This document shows, piece after piece, positions 4,697 to 5,500 of a DNA stretch of 5,500 bases. This DNA comes from an uncultured Candidatus Melainabacteria bacterium. GTDB taxonomy: Bacteria; Cyanobacteriota; Vampirovibrionia; Gastranaerophilales; Gastranaerophilaceae. Every line of letters starts with the position of its first letter. Position 1 is the stretch's first letter. The notes under the pieces are model-generated. The model was not told the origin of the DNA. It was given only the letters and a program-made list of their open reading frames with translations, and did no database searches. The stretch is taken from positions 1 through 5,500 of the forward strand of contig CAKUQA010000110.1 of NCBI GenBank assembly GCA_934675225.1, written 5' to 3'. A program made the translations under genes and the position numbers.

Positions 4697-5500
4697 TTGT
4701 TTGAAAAATTTACAGAAAAAGCAATTAATGTCGTAAGCACTTCTCAAGAAAATGCAAAAAAAGAAGGTTCTTCTAAAGTAACACCGGAGGACTTATTACT
4801 TGCATTATTTGACGAAGCTAAGGGAATTTCTTTAAAAATATTTAAAACTTATGATATTACTCATGAAAAATTAGTAGAAGAAATCCAAAAATATAAACAT
4901 TCAAATTTCCATCAAATTATACAAACACAACCTTTGCCGTTTGATGATGATTACAAGGAAATATTGAAAAAAGCTCTTGATTTGGCAAACAAGTCAGGTA
5001 ATTCTACAATTTTATATGAACATTTGTTTTTATCTGTAATTACTGATAAAAAGTCTAACAACGTAAAAATATTAGAGGATTTAGGCTTTGATATATACAA
5101 GTCTAAATCCCTTTTAGAAAAGCTTGTACAAAAGAAAACTAAACGTCGCTATCATCCGGAAATTGATGAGCATAACATACCGGAAAAAGAAAATAAGTCT
5201 AAAGAAACTGATGATATTTTCAAAAATGCAGCATCTATGAAAGTTTTTGAACGAGCAGCTGCCAAGCTTTCAACTTCCAATTATGAAATTATGGGTACAG
5301 AGCAAATTTTATCTTCTATTCTTGAAGATAAAGAGTCTGATTTAGCTAAAATCTTTGCACAATACGGCGTTACAAGTAAAAATTTTGATGAAAAATTAGC
5401 TAATATTCAATCCAGACAAGCAGAATACGAAGGCAGACAAATAATTTTTACACCCAATGCTTTTAAAACAATGAATATGGCATTAGAAACAGCAAAAGAA
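4697..5500 (+). CDS. Clp N-domain protein (ClpC/ClpB-type), C-terminus beyond the window
   Basis: The first 268 codons are open to the right edge. The start MFEKFTEKAINVV is the classic opening of ClpC/ClpB N-domains and is read from TTG 4697 with GAGGAA 6 nt upstream. Clp-N repeats are visible: repeat 1 about 1-60 (VTPEDLLLALFDEAKGIS, 28-45), repeat 2 about 80-135 (LKKALDLANKSGNSTILYEHL, 90-110, with two residues between the halves of a helix-loop-helix), then a charged linker (about 145-175), then a third repeat (MKVFERAAAKLSTSNY then MGTEQILSSIL, 181-209) and the beginning of a fourth (FTPNAFKTMNMALETAKE, 251-268). In ordinary ClpC only one repeat pair precedes the first AAA+ domain, and a Walker A site would be expected near residue 200-220; none appears by 268. 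So it is either a Clp ATPase with a duplicated N-domain or a Clp-N-only protein; the missing C-terminus decides. Confidence 0.85.
   Translation, partial: MFEKFTEKAINVVSTSQENAKKEGSSKVTPEDLLLALFDEAKGISLKIFKTYDITHEKLVEEIQKYKHSNFHQIIQTQPLPFDDDYKEILKKALDLANKSGNSTILYEHLFLSVITDKKSNNVKILEDLGFDIYKSKSLLEKLVQKKTKRRYHPEIDEHNIPEKENKSKETDDIFKNAASMKVFERAAAKLSTSNYEIMGTEQILSSILEDKESDLAKIFAQYGVTSKNFDEKLANIQSRQAEYEGRQIIFTPNAFKTMNMALETAKE

Overview
The window is AT-rich bacterial chromosome (roughly one-third G+C by eye) with very tight gene packing, the standard genetic code (Trp read from TGG, TGA not needed as a sense codon), and bacterial signals: GAGG-type ribosome binding sites, a near-consensus sigma70 promoter and lipoprotein modification genes. 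Gene content and composition suggest a host-associated, low-GC lineage. My best guess is a Gastranaerophilales/Vampirovibrionia ('Melainabacteria') genome, with a Firmicutes-like lineage as the alternative. This assignment is an inference from style and synteny, not from a marker gene.

Two divergent operons leave a single 108-nt intergenic region (2102-2209). Leftward on the minus strand: a small TPR lipoprotein (2101-1517), then lgt, the prolipoprotein diacylglyceryl transferase (1515-739, 1 nt after the lipoprotein's stop), then after a 55-nt gap the N-terminal half of a 12-TM MFS transporter resembling the fosmidomycin-resistance (Fsr) family (683 to the left edge). This side is envelope-related: the lipoprotein is a predicted substrate of the Lgt encoded immediately downstream.

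Rightward on the plus strand: a 92-aa stand-alone ClpX-type C4 zinc-finger protein (2210-2488), an unrecognised 506-aa helical-repeat protein (2491-4011), ruvX/yqgF (4004-4411), a very acidic DUF1292 protein (4433-4693), and the first 268 codons of a Clp N-domain protein with a TTG start (4697 to the right edge). The gaps are 2, -8, 21 and 3 nt, so this is almost certainly one transcript. The ruvX-DUF1292 pairing is a known conserved neighbourhood. The less ordinary part is that the operon opens with an isolated ClpX zinc-binding domain and reaches a protein carrying tandem Clp N-domain repeats, with an uncharacterised solenoid protein between. That suggests, without proving, a protein quality-control theme.

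The intergenic region carries a strong minus-strand promoter (TTGCCA, 17 nt, TATAAT). Its -35 box lies in a 13-bp near-palindrome that also contains a candidate -35 for the rightward operon. No RNA genes, mobile elements, CRISPR arrays or convincing terminators are visible. No gene-free stretch exceeds 300 bases.
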